Positions 49,853 through 59,471 of a stretch of 64,000 nucleotides of DNA are shown in pieces. Source of the DNA: Candidatus Pseudobacter hemicellulosilyticus (GTDB lineage Bacteria > Bacteroidota > Bacteroidia > Chitinophagales > Chitinophagaceae); NCBI GenBank assembly GCA_029202545.1, contig CP119311.1, forward strand, positions 4,774,001 to 4,838,000, in the 5' to 3' direction. A program made the position numbers and the translations under genes. Numbering within the stretch: the stretch's first letter is position 1; the number at the start of each line of letters is the position of its first letter. The notes beneath the pieces were generated by a model. It was given only the letters and a program-made list of their open reading frames with translations, searched no databases and was not told the DNA's origin.

Positions 49853-50665
49853 GTGAAGAAAATCGTCGCACTCCTGCTGATCGGAACTATAGCAACAACA
49901 GCATGGGCTCAGAACAATCCAAGGCCTAAATCGCCCACTGCTAAGCAGGACCAGAAAGCCGCCAAAAGGGAGCGGATCAACGCCCTGCTGAAGCTGGAGG
50001 AGGAAGGGGAGATCATCTTCAGTAAACAAAGCGTATTCGGAATTAAGATCAACTCGGACGGCTACGGCATTTCCTATGAAATGGGCCGCTTCAAAAGCCC
50101 GCGCATAGCCACTATTTACGGGATAGAACTGAACGAGAAAAAACACAATAAGGAAAAACGCTTCTCCTGGAGCGATGGCGGTTTCAGCAGCAATACCGTG
50201 ATCTTCGGGAAAATGAATAATTTTTACCAGTTAAAACTGAGTGCCGGCCAGCAACGCATCATTGGCGGTAAAGGCAATAAGAACGGGGTGGCCGTTATGG
50301 CTATCTATACCGGTGGACTCAGCGCCGGCATGGTAAAACCCTATTATGTAAAGGTCTCCAAGACCCAGCAGGGAGGGGAATTATTTAAATCCACCTATCC
50401 CACCATCATTGACAGCAACTATTTTATTGCCGGCGCTTCTGGTTTCACCGTGGGCTGGGGGGATGTAAAGATCCGCCCGGGCGCCCATGCCAAGGCTGCA
50501 CTCCGGTTCGACTGGGGCCGGTTCAATGAAACCGTTACCGCTATAGAAGCAGGCCTCAATGTGGAATACTATGCCAATAAGATCCCGCAAATGGCCTACC
50601 AGAAGGAAAAGAACCTATTTTTCAACGCCTACGTCAGCTTCCTCTTTGGCCGGCGAAAATCATGA
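49853..50665 (+). CDS. Hypothetical exported protein, beta-barrel-like
   Basis: A 270-residue protein with a signal peptide (KKIVALLLIGTIATTAWAQ) and a GTG start. The mature part is charged at the N-terminus (KQDQKAAKRERINALLKLEEEGE), then beta-strand-rich with alternating hydrophobic residues and Gly/aromatic patterns (GIKINSDGYGISYEMGRF, FNAYVSFLFGRRKS). The C-terminal Phe-rich strand suggests an outer-membrane or periplasmic beta-barrel. I do not recognise the family. It is followed by 222 bp before lipA. Confidence 0.75.
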   Translation: MKKIVALLLIGTIATTAWAQNNPRPKSPTAKQDQKAAKRERINALLKLEEEGEIIFSKQSVFGIKINSDGYGISYEMGRFKSPRIATIYGIELNEKKHNKEKRFSWSDGGFSSNTVIFGKMNNFYQLKLSAGQQRIIGGKGNKNGVAVMAIYTGGLSAGMVKPYYVKVSKTQQGGELFKSTYPTIIDSNYFIAGASGFTVGWGDVKIRPGAHAKAALRFDWGRFNETVTAIEAGLNVEYYANKIPQMAYQKEKNLFFNAYVSFLFGRRKS

Positions 50666-50710
50666 ACATAGTGGGGAAATGTAATCTGTGCGGATTGCCG
50701 GTAAAGTGAG

Positions 50711-50718
50711 TATTTTTG
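50711..50718 (+). promoter_or_regulatory. -7 promoter box upstream of lipA (TATTTTTG)
   Basis: An exact TAnnTTTG match 170 bp before the lipA start. It would give a long leader, in contrast to the short leaders at higB and prc. Confidence 0.4.
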
Positions 50719-50887
50719 CAGCTATCCGCCAGCTAACCCGCCCTGTTTGCACAAAACAACCGGGAGCCGGCCATCAACAGGTCTGGAAACTGTGCTTTTA
50801 CTACAGTCAACAGGCTACCAGGACGTTCGTAAACTTTCAAACCTTTTCCTTGTTAGTTTATACGATCCGCTCACTGAAATCTGAATT

Positions 50888-51820
50888 ATGCAGGAATTAC
50901 CGATCATCAATAGAGTCAACGAAACTGAATCGAAGATCAAGAAACCCAACTGGCTCCGGGTTAAATTACCTACCGGCGACAGCTACAAGCATGTCCGCGG
51001 CCTGGTAGACCACCATAAACTGCACACCATCTGCGAAAGCGGTAACTGTCCCAATATGGGTGAATGCTGGGGCGAGGGCACGGCCACTTTCATGATCCTC
51101 GGCAATGTCTGCACCCGCAGCTGCGGCTTCTGCGCCGTAGCCACCGGCCGGCCCGAATCAGTGGACTGGGACGAACCCCAGCGGGTGGCTGAAGCCATCT
51201 TCCTGATGAAAGTACGGCATGCGGTTATCACCTCGGTTGACCGGGACGAGCTTAAGGACGGCGGCAGCACCATCTGGCACAATACTATTAAAGCCATTAA
51301 GTCGCTGAATCCCGACTGTACACTGGAAACCTTGATCCCTGATTTCAAAGGCAAGCAGGAAGATATCCAGCGCGTAGTAGAAGCCGCTCCCGAAGTGGTT
51401 TCCCATAATATTGAAACCGTGGAAAGGCTCACCCGCCAGGTGAGGATCCAGGCCAAATACTGGAGAAGCATGGAAACCCTCAAGGTCCTCAAAGCCGGCG
51501 GCATGCGTACCAAGAGCGGTATCATGATGGGCCTGGGCGAACAAAAGGAGGAAGTAGTGCAGTCCCTGCGCGATCTTCGCAACAGCGGTGTGGACGTGGT
51601 GACCATTGGTCAGTACCTCCAGCCCACCCACAAACACCTGCCCGTGATCCGTTTTGTTCATCCGGATGAATTTGCCGAACTGCGTGAGATAGGCTACGGA
51701 CTTGGGTTTGATTATGTAGAAAGCGGTCCGCTGGTCCGTTCTTCTTACCATAGTAATAAACACGTCATCGAGGGTTATGGCCGGATGATCTGGGAACAGG
51801 AAAAAGCCGCGCTCGTGTAG
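50888..51820 (+). CDS. lipA: Lipoyl synthase
   Basis: A 310-residue radical-SAM enzyme that inserts two sulfurs into octanoyl groups on E2 and GcvH proteins. The auxiliary cluster motif CESGNCPNMGEC gives Cys49, Cys54 and Cys60. The SAM cluster motif CTRSCGFC gives Cys75, Cys79 and Cys82. The C-terminal serine ligand occurs in GPLVRSSYHS. The length is typical. It precedes the phosphodiester glycosidase gene by 12 bp. Confidence 0.96.
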   Translation: MQELPIINRVNETESKIKKPNWLRVKLPTGDSYKHVRGLVDHHKLHTICESGNCPNMGECWGEGTATFMILGNVCTRSCGFCAVATGRPESVDWDEPQRVAEAIFLMKVRHAVITSVDRDELKDGGSTIWHNTIKAIKSLNPDCTLETLIPDFKGKQEDIQRVVEAAPEVVSHNIETVERLTRQVRIQAKYWRSMETLKVLKAGGMRTKSGIMMGLGEQKEEVVQSLRDLRNSGVDVVTIGQYLQPTHKHLPVIRFVHPDEFAELREIGYGLGFDYVESGPLVRSSYHSNKHVIEGYGRMIWEQEKAALV

Positions 51821-51832
51821 CGCCTTCACTAT

Positions 51833-52798
51833 ATGATGAAAACTATTCTCCTGGGGAGCATTCTGCTGATACTGAGTGCTCCCTTTTCTTTTGCCCAGCT
51901 GCGCTGGCAGCCGGCCGACAGCAGTTATGGCCCACTGCCCAAAGGCATTAAACTGTACCGCACCAGTGATTCCCTCAATGGCCGGCCATTCCAGGCCTGG
52001 TACCTGGAAGCCGATCTCAACAACAGGCAGCTGGACTTCACCGCCCAGGTAGGAAGAGGCCAGCGTTTTACCCCTTCCAAATATTATGAGCAGGAAGGGA
52101 AACCACTGGTGGTGGTCAATACCACTTTCTTCTCTTTTGAAACCAACCAGAACCTCAACCTGGTGATCCGGAACGGCAAGCTGCAGGCCTATAACCTGCC
52201 TGCTGTAAAAAGTATCCGCAGTGATTCATTTTATTATCCCACCCGCGGTGCCATCGGCATCCGCAAGAACCGCAAGCCGGATGTGGCCTGGGTTTTCACG
52301 GATACGGCTGCACGCTGGCCCCTGGCTTTTGAAGCCAATCCCATTGTTGCCAAAGGCGCTACGCCTGATCCAACCATCAAAGACCTGCACACGCTGGAGT
52401 ACTGGAAAAAATGGCGCATGCATACTGCTGTAGGCGGCGGACCCGTGCTGGTCAAAGACCAGTCCGTATACATTACCAACCGGGAAGAACAGCTGTTTGT
52501 AGATGGGCTCAACGACCTACACCCGCGCACCGCTATGGGCTATACGCTCAGCGGCAAACTGATCATCCTGGTGGTACAGGGCCGGTTTCCCGGCGTAGCT
52601 GAAGGCGCCAGCCTGCAGGAAGAAGCCCGTATCCTCATCAACCTGGGCTGCATGGAAGCGCTCAACCTGGACGGAGGCGGCAGCAGCTGCATGCTGGTGA
52701 ACGGCAGGGAGACCATACAGCCTTCCGATAAAACCGGCCAGCGCCCTGTCCCGGCCGTTTTCATTATCCGCGAACATCCCCGGCGGACAAGAAGGTAA
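51833..52798 (+). CDS. Exported phosphodiester glycosidase family protein (NAGPA-type)
   Basis: A 321-residue exported protein with a signal peptide (ILLGSILLILSAPFSFAQ). The NAGPA/DUF2233 fold covers about residues 90-315, with VVNTTFFSFETNQNLNLVIRNGKL in family terms, TAVGGGPVLVKD, HPRTAMGYT and LNLDGGGSSCMLVNG. Related enzymes cleave GlcNAc-1-phosphodiester or other phosphodiester sugar links. It may be co-transcribed with lipA, though no functional link is apparent. Confidence 0.9.
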   Translation: MMKTILLGSILLILSAPFSFAQLRWQPADSSYGPLPKGIKLYRTSDSLNGRPFQAWYLEADLNNRQLDFTAQVGRGQRFTPSKYYEQEGKPLVVVNTTFFSFETNQNLNLVIRNGKLQAYNLPAVKSIRSDSFYYPTRGAIGIRKNRKPDVAWVFTDTAARWPLAFEANPIVAKGATPDPTIKDLHTLEYWKKWRMHTAVGGGPVLVKDQSVYITNREEQLFVDGLNDLHPRTAMGYTLSGKLIILVVQGRFPGVAEGASLQEEARILINLGCMEALNLDGGGSSCMLVNGRETIQPSDKTGQRPVPAVFIIREHPRRTRR

Positions 52799-52902
52799 AC
52801 GGGTAATTTAATAAGGCTGCTGGCAGGATTCATGATTATTTACCTATTATTGTGGGCCCAACTGCTACCGTAAGTCTTTTAAACACCTAACAAATCAAGA
52901 AC

Positions 52903-53559
52903 ATGAAAGTGACTACACTCATTGCCGTAGCCGGCTTAGGTATTGTTATGACTGCCTGTGGCGGTCGTCAGCAAAAGGATGCTGCCGATGCACCTGCTGC
53001 TGAGCAGACCGAAGAAAAATCAGCCAGTCTTGCAGACGCCGCCAAAGGCTTGCGTGAGATCAGCAAAGCCTCCGAGAAAATGGGCGATTTTGAAGCCTTC
53101 CAGAAAAAACTGGCCGAGGCCAAACCCGTCAGCAACGACCAGCTGAAAAGCGCCATCCCTGCTGAGCTGCTGGGCATCAAGAGGACCAGCTTCAGCGTAG
53201 GCAACCAACTCTATGCAGACCTGGCCATGGCCGAGTCCAAGTTCAAGGGCAGTGACAACAAAGAAGTATCCCTGACCATTATGGATGGTGCTGGCGAAGC
53301 CGGCAGCGCCCTGGTTTCCCTGCAGATCTTTGGCCTGAACATGGACATGGAAAAAGAGACCGAAGGCGGTTTTGAAAAGACCACCGATCTGAAAGGATAC
53401 CGCGCCAAAGTGGAACAGAAAAAATCATATGATCAGATCAATTCAGAGATCGTGTTCATAGTGAATCAGCGCTTTGCCGTAACCCTGCGGGGTGAGGGCA
53501 TTGAACTGTCCGAGCTGGAAAAAGCAATGGACCAGCTCAACTTCTCTTCGCTTAAATAA
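52903..53559 (+). CDS. Hypothetical lipoprotein
   Basis: A 218-residue lipoprotein with signal and lipobox (VMTACGG), followed by a low-complexity Ala/Glu/Gln linker (PAAEQTEEKSASLADAA) and a folded part rich in short alpha/beta elements (LGIKRTSFSVGNQLYADLAMAESKF, FIVNQRFAVTLRGEGIELSELEKAM). I do not recognise the family. It has its own strong bidirectional terminator and so appears monocistronic. Confidence 0.8.
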   Translation: MKVTTLIAVAGLGIVMTACGGRQQKDAADAPAAEQTEEKSASLADAAKGLREISKASEKMGDFEAFQKKLAEAKPVSNDQLKSAIPAELLGIKRTSFSVGNQLYADLAMAESKFKGSDNKEVSLTIMDGAGEAGSALVSLQIFGLNMDMEKETEGGFEKTTDLKGYRAKVEQKKSYDQINSEIVFIVNQRFAVTLRGEGIELSELEKAMDQLNFSSLK

Positions 53560-53571
53560 AAGTCCTTTCCG

Positions 53572-53589
53572 CCGGGGCTCCAGCCCCGG
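53572..53589 (+). terminator. GC-rich hairpin after the lipoprotein gene
   Basis: An 8-bp stem CCGGGGCT/AGCCCCGG with a 2-nt loop, flanked by TTCCG/CGGAA that can extend it. No T tract. Confidence 0.5.
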
Positions 53590-53604
53590 TAACGGAAAAT
53601 GCAT

Positions 53605-53650
53605 AAAAAAAGAACAGTCAGCGCACCAGGTACGCTGACTGTTCTTTTTT
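53605..53650. terminator. Bidirectional terminator between the lipoprotein and ROK genes
   Basis: An 18-bp stem (53605-53623 with 53633-53650) that includes A and T runs on both ends, so it works in both directions. Confidence 0.95.
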
Positions 53651-53668
53651 ATGGATAGTGTTATCCTT

Positions 53669-54676
53669 TTACGCTTTCATTTCCCAGACCAGCGCGCTGG
53701 CGCCCAGGATAGCGGCATCCGCTTCCTTGAGTTCGGAAAAGAGCAGCTTCACCTTGTTCTGGAAGATGGGCAGCAGGTTCTTTTCCATATGCTCACGCGT
53801 GGGGTTCAGGATCAGGTCGCCAGACTTGGTCATACCGCCAAACAGGATGATAGCTTCGGGAGAAGAGAACATCACAAAATTGGCCAGGGCCAGACCCAGT
53901 ACCTTACCGGTGAACTCATATACTTCCTGGGCAATAGCATCGCCCTGCATAGCGCATTCATACACGATCCGGGAATCGATCTCGGAAGGTTCATAATTGC
54001 GCAGCAGGCTGCCGGCAGCTGTATTCCTTTCCAGGAATTCATTGGCCGTCAGCGCCACACCGGTGGCAGAAGCATAGGATTCCAGGGAACCGCGCAGACC
54101 GGTGCCTTTGTGCAGACGGCCATCGGGAATGATCATGGTATGTCCCAGTTCGCCGGCAAAACCATCGTGTCCATAGATCAGCTGACCATTGGCCACAATA
54201 CCACTGCCAACACCGGTACCCAGGGTGATCATGATGAAATCCTTCATACCGCGGGCCACGCCATACATCATTTCACCTACTGCCGCCGCATTGGCGTCAT
54301 TGGTGAGAGAGCAGGGTACCCCGAACTTATCAGAGATCATCTGCCGCAGCTGGATCACCCCGCGCCAGGGCAGGTTGGGTGCATACTCAATAGTACCATT
54401 ATAATAGTTGCCATTGGGAGCGCCGATACCGATGCCCCGCACCAGGTCAATACCGCCTACATGCTCAATAGCGGGTTGCAGCGCCTCGTACAATTCTTCA
54501 ATGAAGAGCTCAGGCGTGGCGTGCTTACGGGTAGAGATGGCGCCGCGATAGGAAATGTCACCCCGGTGATCCACTGTACCGAACACCGTATTGGTTCCAC
54601 CAATGTCGATACCAATGGCATATTCCTGTCGATGACTCACCATATCTGTAGTAGGGTTTATAAGATAATTTTCCAT
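53669..54676 (-). CDS. ROK-family sugar kinase (glucokinase-like)
   Basis: A 335-residue kinase. The phosphate-binding motif is GIDIGGTNT (22-30), the catalytic Asp127 is in LTNDANAAAVGE, and LGTGVGSGIV is at 152-160. His179 lies in GELGHT. The ROK zinc motif CxCGxxGCxE is replaced: its region reads LHKGTGLRGSLES with no cysteine, so this is the zinc-less subgroup. The FHS permease gene lies 10 bp away in the same direction and is translated first, which ties the kinase to uptake of a hexose, probably glucose. Confidence 0.9.
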   Translation of the reverse strand: MENYLINPTTDMVSHRQEYAIGIDIGGTNTVFGTVDHRGDISYRGAISTRKHATPELFIEELYEALQPAIEHVGGIDLVRGIGIGAPNGNYYNGTIEYAPNLPWRGVIQLRQMISDKFGVPCSLTNDANAAAVGEMMYGVARGMKDFIMITLGTGVGSGIVANGQLIYGHDGFAGELGHTMIIPDGRLHKGTGLRGSLESYASATGVALTANEFLERNTAAGSLLRNYEPSEIDSRIVYECAMQGDAIAQEVYEFTGKVLGLALANFVMFSSPEAIILFGGMTKSGDLILNPTREHMEKNLLPIFQNKVKLLFSELKEADAAILGASALVWEMKA

Positions 54677-54686
54677 GATTGTAGGA

Positions 54687-56321
54687 TCAATGTGCTGCTA
54701 CTGCCTGTGCGTCAACATCCAGTCCCTGGCTCTTCAGCACACTTTTGGTTTTCAGGGTATGCCAGATCAGGTAAGCAAAGCAAAGTAACGGAACGATATA
54801 TGAAAGATGGGTGAAGCTGGTAGTGCTGGCAATGCCAGAATCAGCATTCAGTTTATCAATATCAATGATAGCACCCTGTGCCGGGGGGATGATAGCGCCA
54901 CCCAGGATCATCATGATCAGGAAGGCAGATCCCTGGCTGGTGTATTTGCCCAGACCGGTGAGGGCCAGTGCAAAGATACAGGGCCACATAACGGAAGCAA
55001 ACAGACCGCAGCTGATCAGCGCAAAGTTGGCTACCATACCGGTGGTGAGCAGGCCGATCACCACAGCAATTACACCCAGTACGCATACAGTCAGCAATTG
55101 CTTCACGGGTTTGTCGCCGGACCACAGGAAAGCGGCTACAGCAATGGCAATACAGATGACATAGGGGAGCAGGTCAATGACCTCGTTGCCCTTGATCAGG
55201 TTAACGATCAGGATGATACCGAATGCCAGGAAAGGCACGCCGATCACCAGCAGGCGCTTGGTAGCCTTGGAAACGTTGAAAATGCTCATGGCGCCTGTCC
55301 ATCGGCCAATCATTAAGCTGCCCCAGTACAGGGAGATCAGGTGGGAGATATGCGCCTCGTCATAACCGCCAAATTCAGGCAGTTTGAGCAGGGCGCCAAA
55401 GTTATTGTCGATGGTCACTTCCACGCCTACATAGATGAAGATGGCAATCATACCCAGTACCATCTGGGGGTAAGCCATGGCGCCCCAGCCGTGTTTATTG
55501 CGGGAGGCCAGTACCATAGAGCCAAATAATACAATCAGGATCAGGGCCAGGCAGGTAAAGATGGTAATGCCTTTTTTGATGCCCAGTTCATCTTTCACTA
55601 CGTCAGAGAACAGCACGGGCAGGAAGAGGAAACCAATGATAACGAGGCAAAGCAGGGCCTTGGGACTTTTTTCCAGCTTTTCGTCGGAAGTGGTCTTGGG
55701 CAGTTTGGAAATAGCAAAAACGATTGAAACAACAATGAAGAGGGCAGCCAGGAAGAAATAGAGTGTCTGGATGCTGCTGATATCAGCATGAGCGCCTTCT
55801 GTTACAGAACCAAAAAGCAGCACACTCACCACAATAGGTCCCAGCAGGGTACCGAAAGAGTTCAATGAGCCGGTCATGGTCAGGCGGTGGGATCCTGTTT
55901 CGGGAGGTCCCAGGGCCAGGGCAAAAGCCTGAGCAGCAGTCTGCTGCAGGGAGAAACCAAGGGCAATAATGAAGAAAGAAACCAGCACCAGGCCAAAGGT
56001 AACCCCGGCGGAGCCACTGAAAATGGCAAGGGCTACTGCGCCCACAACTGAGATTAACAGTCCATAAATGATCCCTTTTTTGTAACCGATCTTGTTCAGC
56101 AGATCAGTACCGCTGATGTAGGATGCCAGGTAAAGGAGCAAAGAACCATAGAAATAGGCGCCGTAGTAGGCAGAACCTATGAGTTGGGATTGGATTTGGT
56201 CAAGCTTAAAATATTCTTTACAGAAAGGGATAAAGATGCTGTTGGAAGCAGCAACAAAACCCCAGAAGAAGAAAACTGACATCAGAACACCAAACTGGGA
56301 CCATTTTGTTTGTTGACTCAT
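54687..56321 (-). CDS. FHS-family sugar permease (L-fucose/glucose/galactose type)
   Basis: A 544-residue MFS sugar transporter of the fucose:H+ symporter family. Signatures are GFVAASNSIFIPFCKEYF in span 1 and QTAAQAFALALGPPETGSHRLTMTGSLNSFGTLLGP in span 4 to 5. The length of 544 is longer than the roughly 410-residue classical members and includes about 12-14 spans. The ATG at 56321 (MSQQTKWSQFG) is preferred; the frame extends to 56423 with unconserved residues. The gene is transcribed away from glgA, and the ROK kinase follows. Confidence 0.92.
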   Translation of the reverse strand: MSQQTKWSQFGVLMSVFFFWGFVAASNSIFIPFCKEYFKLDQIQSQLIGSAYYGAYFYGSLLLYLASYISGTDLLNKIGYKKGIIYGLLISVVGAVALAIFSGSAGVTFGLVLVSFFIIALGFSLQQTAAQAFALALGPPETGSHRLTMTGSLNSFGTLLGPIVVSVLLFGSVTEGAHADISSIQTLYFFLAALFIVVSIVFAISKLPKTTSDEKLEKSPKALLCLVIIGFLFLPVLFSDVVKDELGIKKGITIFTCLALILIVLFGSMVLASRNKHGWGAMAYPQMVLGMIAIFIYVGVEVTIDNNFGALLKLPEFGGYDEAHISHLISLYWGSLMIGRWTGAMSIFNVSKATKRLLVIGVPFLAFGIILIVNLIKGNEVIDLLPYVICIAIAVAAFLWSGDKPVKQLLTVCVLGVIAVVIGLLTTGMVANFALISCGLFASVMWPCIFALALTGLGKYTSQGSAFLIMMILGGAIIPPAQGAIIDIDKLNADSGIASTTSFTHLSYIVPLLCFAYLIWHTLKTKSVLKSQGLDVDAQAVAAH

Positions 56322-56531
56322 TTCAATCGTTTGACTTAGGTAGGAAAAAAATTTTCTAAAAGTAGTCGATTTTTGAAGATGTGTTATAAAAACATCTAAA
56401 AATAAATGACAGTATTTGAACAAATGACCTGGGAATGGCTTTTGTAATGAAATTCAAAAAATTGTACCGATAAATGAAAAACCCTTCCTAAATTGAAAAA
56501 GGAAATTATTTGAAACTTACAGACAGGAGTT

Positions 56532-57959
56532 ATGGAAATTTTACATGTCAGCGCAGAGTGTTACCCCGTAGCAAAGGCAGGCGGATTGGGAGATGTAGTA
56601 GGGGCTCTGCCAAAATACCTCAACAACCAGGGTCATATAGCCAAAGTGGTCATACCTATGTACCGCACCAAATTCCTATACGCCAATGAATGGGAAGTGG
56701 TGCATAAGGGCTACAGTAACCTGGGCAACTGGTTCTTTGAATTCACGGTTATCAAGGAAAAACACAATGTCCTCGGCTTTGACCTCTACCTGGTGGATAT
56801 CAACGGCCTGCTGGACAGGGAAAAAGTATATGGTTACGATGACGACACAGAACGTTTCGTTGGTTTCCAGATTGCAGTGCTGGACTGGGTCAACGCCTGG
56901 CGTCACCGCCCGGATGTGATCCATGTGCATGACCACCACACGGCACTGATCCCATTCATGATGAAGCACTGCTACCGCTACCAGTCGCTGGCCGGCATTC
57001 CTTCCGTGCTCACCATCCACAATGCCCAGTACCAGGGCTGGATGGGCTGGGATAAAAGCATCTATATTCCCCAGTGGGATACCTGGAAATGGGGCCTGCT
57101 GGAATGGAACAATACCATCAACCCGCTGGCCTGCGGTATTCGCTCCGCCTGGAAAGTGACCACCGTCAGTCCCAGCTATATGGAAGAGCTCCGGTACATG
57201 AGCAATGGCCTGGAACCCCTCTTTGAATATGAAAAAGGGAAATGTATAGGCATACTAAACGGCATCGATGCCAAAGTCTGGGACCCTGCCACCGATGAAT
57301 ACCTGATCAACCATTATGACATAGCCACCTTGGAAGCAGGCAAACTGCAGAACAAGATGGCCCTCTGTGAGCAGTTCGGGCTGGACCCGGACAAGCCGTT
57401 GATCAGCTTTATCGGCAGGCTGGTAGGAGAGAAGGGGGCCGATCTGCTGCCCCGGGTCATCGGTGACTCTTTTTTCCATATCGGCCGGCGCATGAACTTT
57501 CTCATGCTCGGCACCGGCTTTCCCGAAGTGGAAGCCGGCCTGCAGGCGCTGAAGCCCCTGTCACAATACGATTACAACGTCTTCATCGGATACAATGAAG
57601 GCCTGAGCCATACCATCTACGCAGGGTCAGATTTCCTGCTCATGCCCTCCAGGGTAGAGCCCTGCGGCCTCAACCAGCTATATTCCATGCGCTATGGTAC
57701 CATCCCCATGGTGCGCAGGACCGGCGGGTTGAAGGATACCGTGATTGATTTCGGGGAAACAGATGGTTATGGTATCTGTTACAATTATACCGAAGTGGGG
57801 GATATCACCCACGCTGTATGGCGGGCAACAGAATTGTATCAGGACAAAGAGAAAATGAGGCAGGTCAGGCGCCGGATGATGGCGCTCGACTTCAGCTGGG
57901 AGAACAGTGTGCAGCAATACGTGGATGTATATGCCGCCCTCCTGGGACCTACCCGCTGA
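56532..57959 (+). CDS. glgA: Glycogen synthase (GT5)
   Basis: A 475-residue ADP-glucose-dependent glycosyltransferase that elongates glycogen. The family 5 motif KAGGLGDVVGALPKYL is at 15-30, HVHDHHTALIPFM in the middle, FIGRLVGEKGADLLP in the second Rossmann domain and PSRVEPCGLNQLYSMRYGTIP for the nucleotide-sugar site. An AGGAG sequence 4 nt before the ATG is one of the few Shine-Dalgarno-like sites in the window. It diverges from the permease gene and heads the glg cluster. Confidence 0.95.
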   Translation: MEILHVSAECYPVAKAGGLGDVVGALPKYLNNQGHIAKVVIPMYRTKFLYANEWEVVHKGYSNLGNWFFEFTVIKEKHNVLGFDLYLVDINGLLDREKVYGYDDDTERFVGFQIAVLDWVNAWRHRPDVIHVHDHHTALIPFMMKHCYRYQSLAGIPSVLTIHNAQYQGWMGWDKSIYIPQWDTWKWGLLEWNNTINPLACGIRSAWKVTTVSPSYMEELRYMSNGLEPLFEYEKGKCIGILNGIDAKVWDPATDEYLINHYDIATLEAGKLQNKMALCEQFGLDPDKPLISFIGRLVGEKGADLLPRVIGDSFFHIGRRMNFLMLGTGFPEVEAGLQALKPLSQYDYNVFIGYNEGLSHTIYAGSDFLLMPSRVEPCGLNQLYSMRYGTIPMVRRTGGLKDTVIDFGETDGYGICYNYTEVGDITHAVWRATELYQDKEKMRQVRRRMMALDFSWENSVQQYVDVYAALLGPTR

Positions 57960-58040
57960 ATTAAGCCCATGTTATCGTAAATTAGTGAAGGAAACCCTAC
58001 AGTAAGAAACCTGCGCGTATAATATTAAAATTGCAAACGT

Positions 58041-59315
58041 ATGAGTAAAAAAGTGATTGCTGTCATTCTCGGAGGTGGCGCCGGCACACGCCTGTATCCA
58101 CTGACGGCAAGCCGTTCCAAACCCGCTGTTCCTATTGCCGGTAAATACAGGTTGGTGGACATCCCCATTTCGAATTGTATCAACTCCGGCATCAACCGGA
58201 TGTTTGTGCTGACCCAGTACAATTCCGCATCGCTCAATAAACACATTAAGAATACTTACCATTTCAGTGTCTTCAGCAGCGCCTTCGTGGATATCCTTGC
58301 GGCCGAGCAAACCCCGGACAGCACCAGCTGGTACCAGGGTACTGCCGATGCCGTAAGGCAGTCCCTCCGCCACCTGAGCCAGCATGATTGTGAATATGTG
58401 CTGATCCTCTCCGGCGACCAGCTCTACCAGATGGACTTCCAGAAGATGCTGAATGACCATATCGAAAAGAACGCAGACATCACCATCGCCACCATTCCCG
58501 TGGCCGGCCGTGAAGCCTCCGATTTCGGTATCCTGAAAGCAGACCAGGACCAGACCATCACCGCTTTCACCGAAAAGCCCAAGGCGGATCTGCTGCCCGA
58601 CTGGGTCAGCGATACCGGCGAGGACATGCAACGCCAGGGCAGGAACTACCTGGCTTCCATGGGTATCTATATCTTCAACCGCAAGCTCCTTATAGACCTC
58701 CTAATGGACGTATATAAGGACTATACCGACTTCGGTAAGGAGATCCTGCCAAAATCACTGGAGACCTATAAGGTCATCAGCTACCAGTATGATGGCTACT
58801 GGACCGATATCGGCCATATCTACTCCTTCTTTGAAGCCAACCTGGCCCTCACGCAGGATATTCCGCCTTTTAACCTGTTTGATAATTCCAACGCCGTATA
58901 TACACGCGCCCGCATGCTGCCGCCCGCCAAGATCAGCGGCACCACGCTGGAAAAGACCATCATCGCCGAAGGCTGTATCATCAATGCCAGCCGCATTGAG
59001 AACAGCGTGATCGGTATCCGCAGCCGTATCGGCCACGGCAGTACCATTGTCAGCAGTTATATCATGGGCTCGGATTATTTTGAGACCATCGAGGAAATGA
59101 GCAGCAGCACACAGAAAGGACTGCCCAAGCTGGGTATCGGGGAACGCTGCTATATCAAAAATGCCATCATTGATAAGAACTGCCGCATCGGGAACGATGT
59201 GCGCATCAACGGCAGCCCCAATATGGACAATACTGATCATTCCCTCTATACCATTAAAGATGGTGTGGTGGTAGTGAAAAAAGGCGCCATATTACCGGAT
59301 GGCTTCGTGATCTGA
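58041..59315 (+). CDS. glgC: Glucose-1-phosphate adenylyltransferase
   Basis: A 424-residue ADP-glucose pyrophosphorylase. The N-terminal catalytic domain has ILGGGAGTRLYPLTASRSKPAVP in family terms (GGGAGTRL at about 11-18), SGDQLYQMD and FTEKPKAD. The C-terminal left-handed beta-helix (about 290-424) has several hexapeptide repeats (IIAEGCIINASRIENSVIG, IIDKNCRIGNDVRIN). It supplies ADP-glucose to GlgA. The terminator at 59337 follows. Confidence 0.96.
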   Translation: MSKKVIAVILGGGAGTRLYPLTASRSKPAVPIAGKYRLVDIPISNCINSGINRMFVLTQYNSASLNKHIKNTYHFSVFSSAFVDILAAEQTPDSTSWYQGTADAVRQSLRHLSQHDCEYVLILSGDQLYQMDFQKMLNDHIEKNADITIATIPVAGREASDFGILKADQDQTITAFTEKPKADLLPDWVSDTGEDMQRQGRNYLASMGIYIFNRKLLIDLLMDVYKDYTDFGKEILPKSLETYKVISYQYDGYWTDIGHIYSFFEANLALTQDIPPFNLFDNSNAVYTRARMLPPAKISGTTLEKTIIAEGCIINASRIENSVIGIRSRIGHGSTIVSSYIMGSDYFETIEEMSSSTQKGLPKLGIGERCYIKNAIIDKNCRIGNDVRINGSPNMDNTDHSLYTIKDGVVVVKKGAILPDGFVI

Positions 59316-59336
59316 TAATACCTTTTTAACATAGCA

Positions 59337-59369
59337 AGAGGCTGTACCCCTGGTGCAGCCTCTTTTTTA
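59337..59369 (+). terminator. Terminator after glgC
   Basis: A 12-pair stem with one G-U (59337-59348 with 59352-59363), 3-nt loop, then six T. Confidence 0.92.
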
Positions 59370-59471
59370 TGGTCCATAGAAAATGGGTATTTATTTCGTC
59401 AATTTCCATCTTGCCGTCCGCCGGTTACGCGGCATATTCTTTTTCGCGTTAACTTTAAGCACCACCAACAC

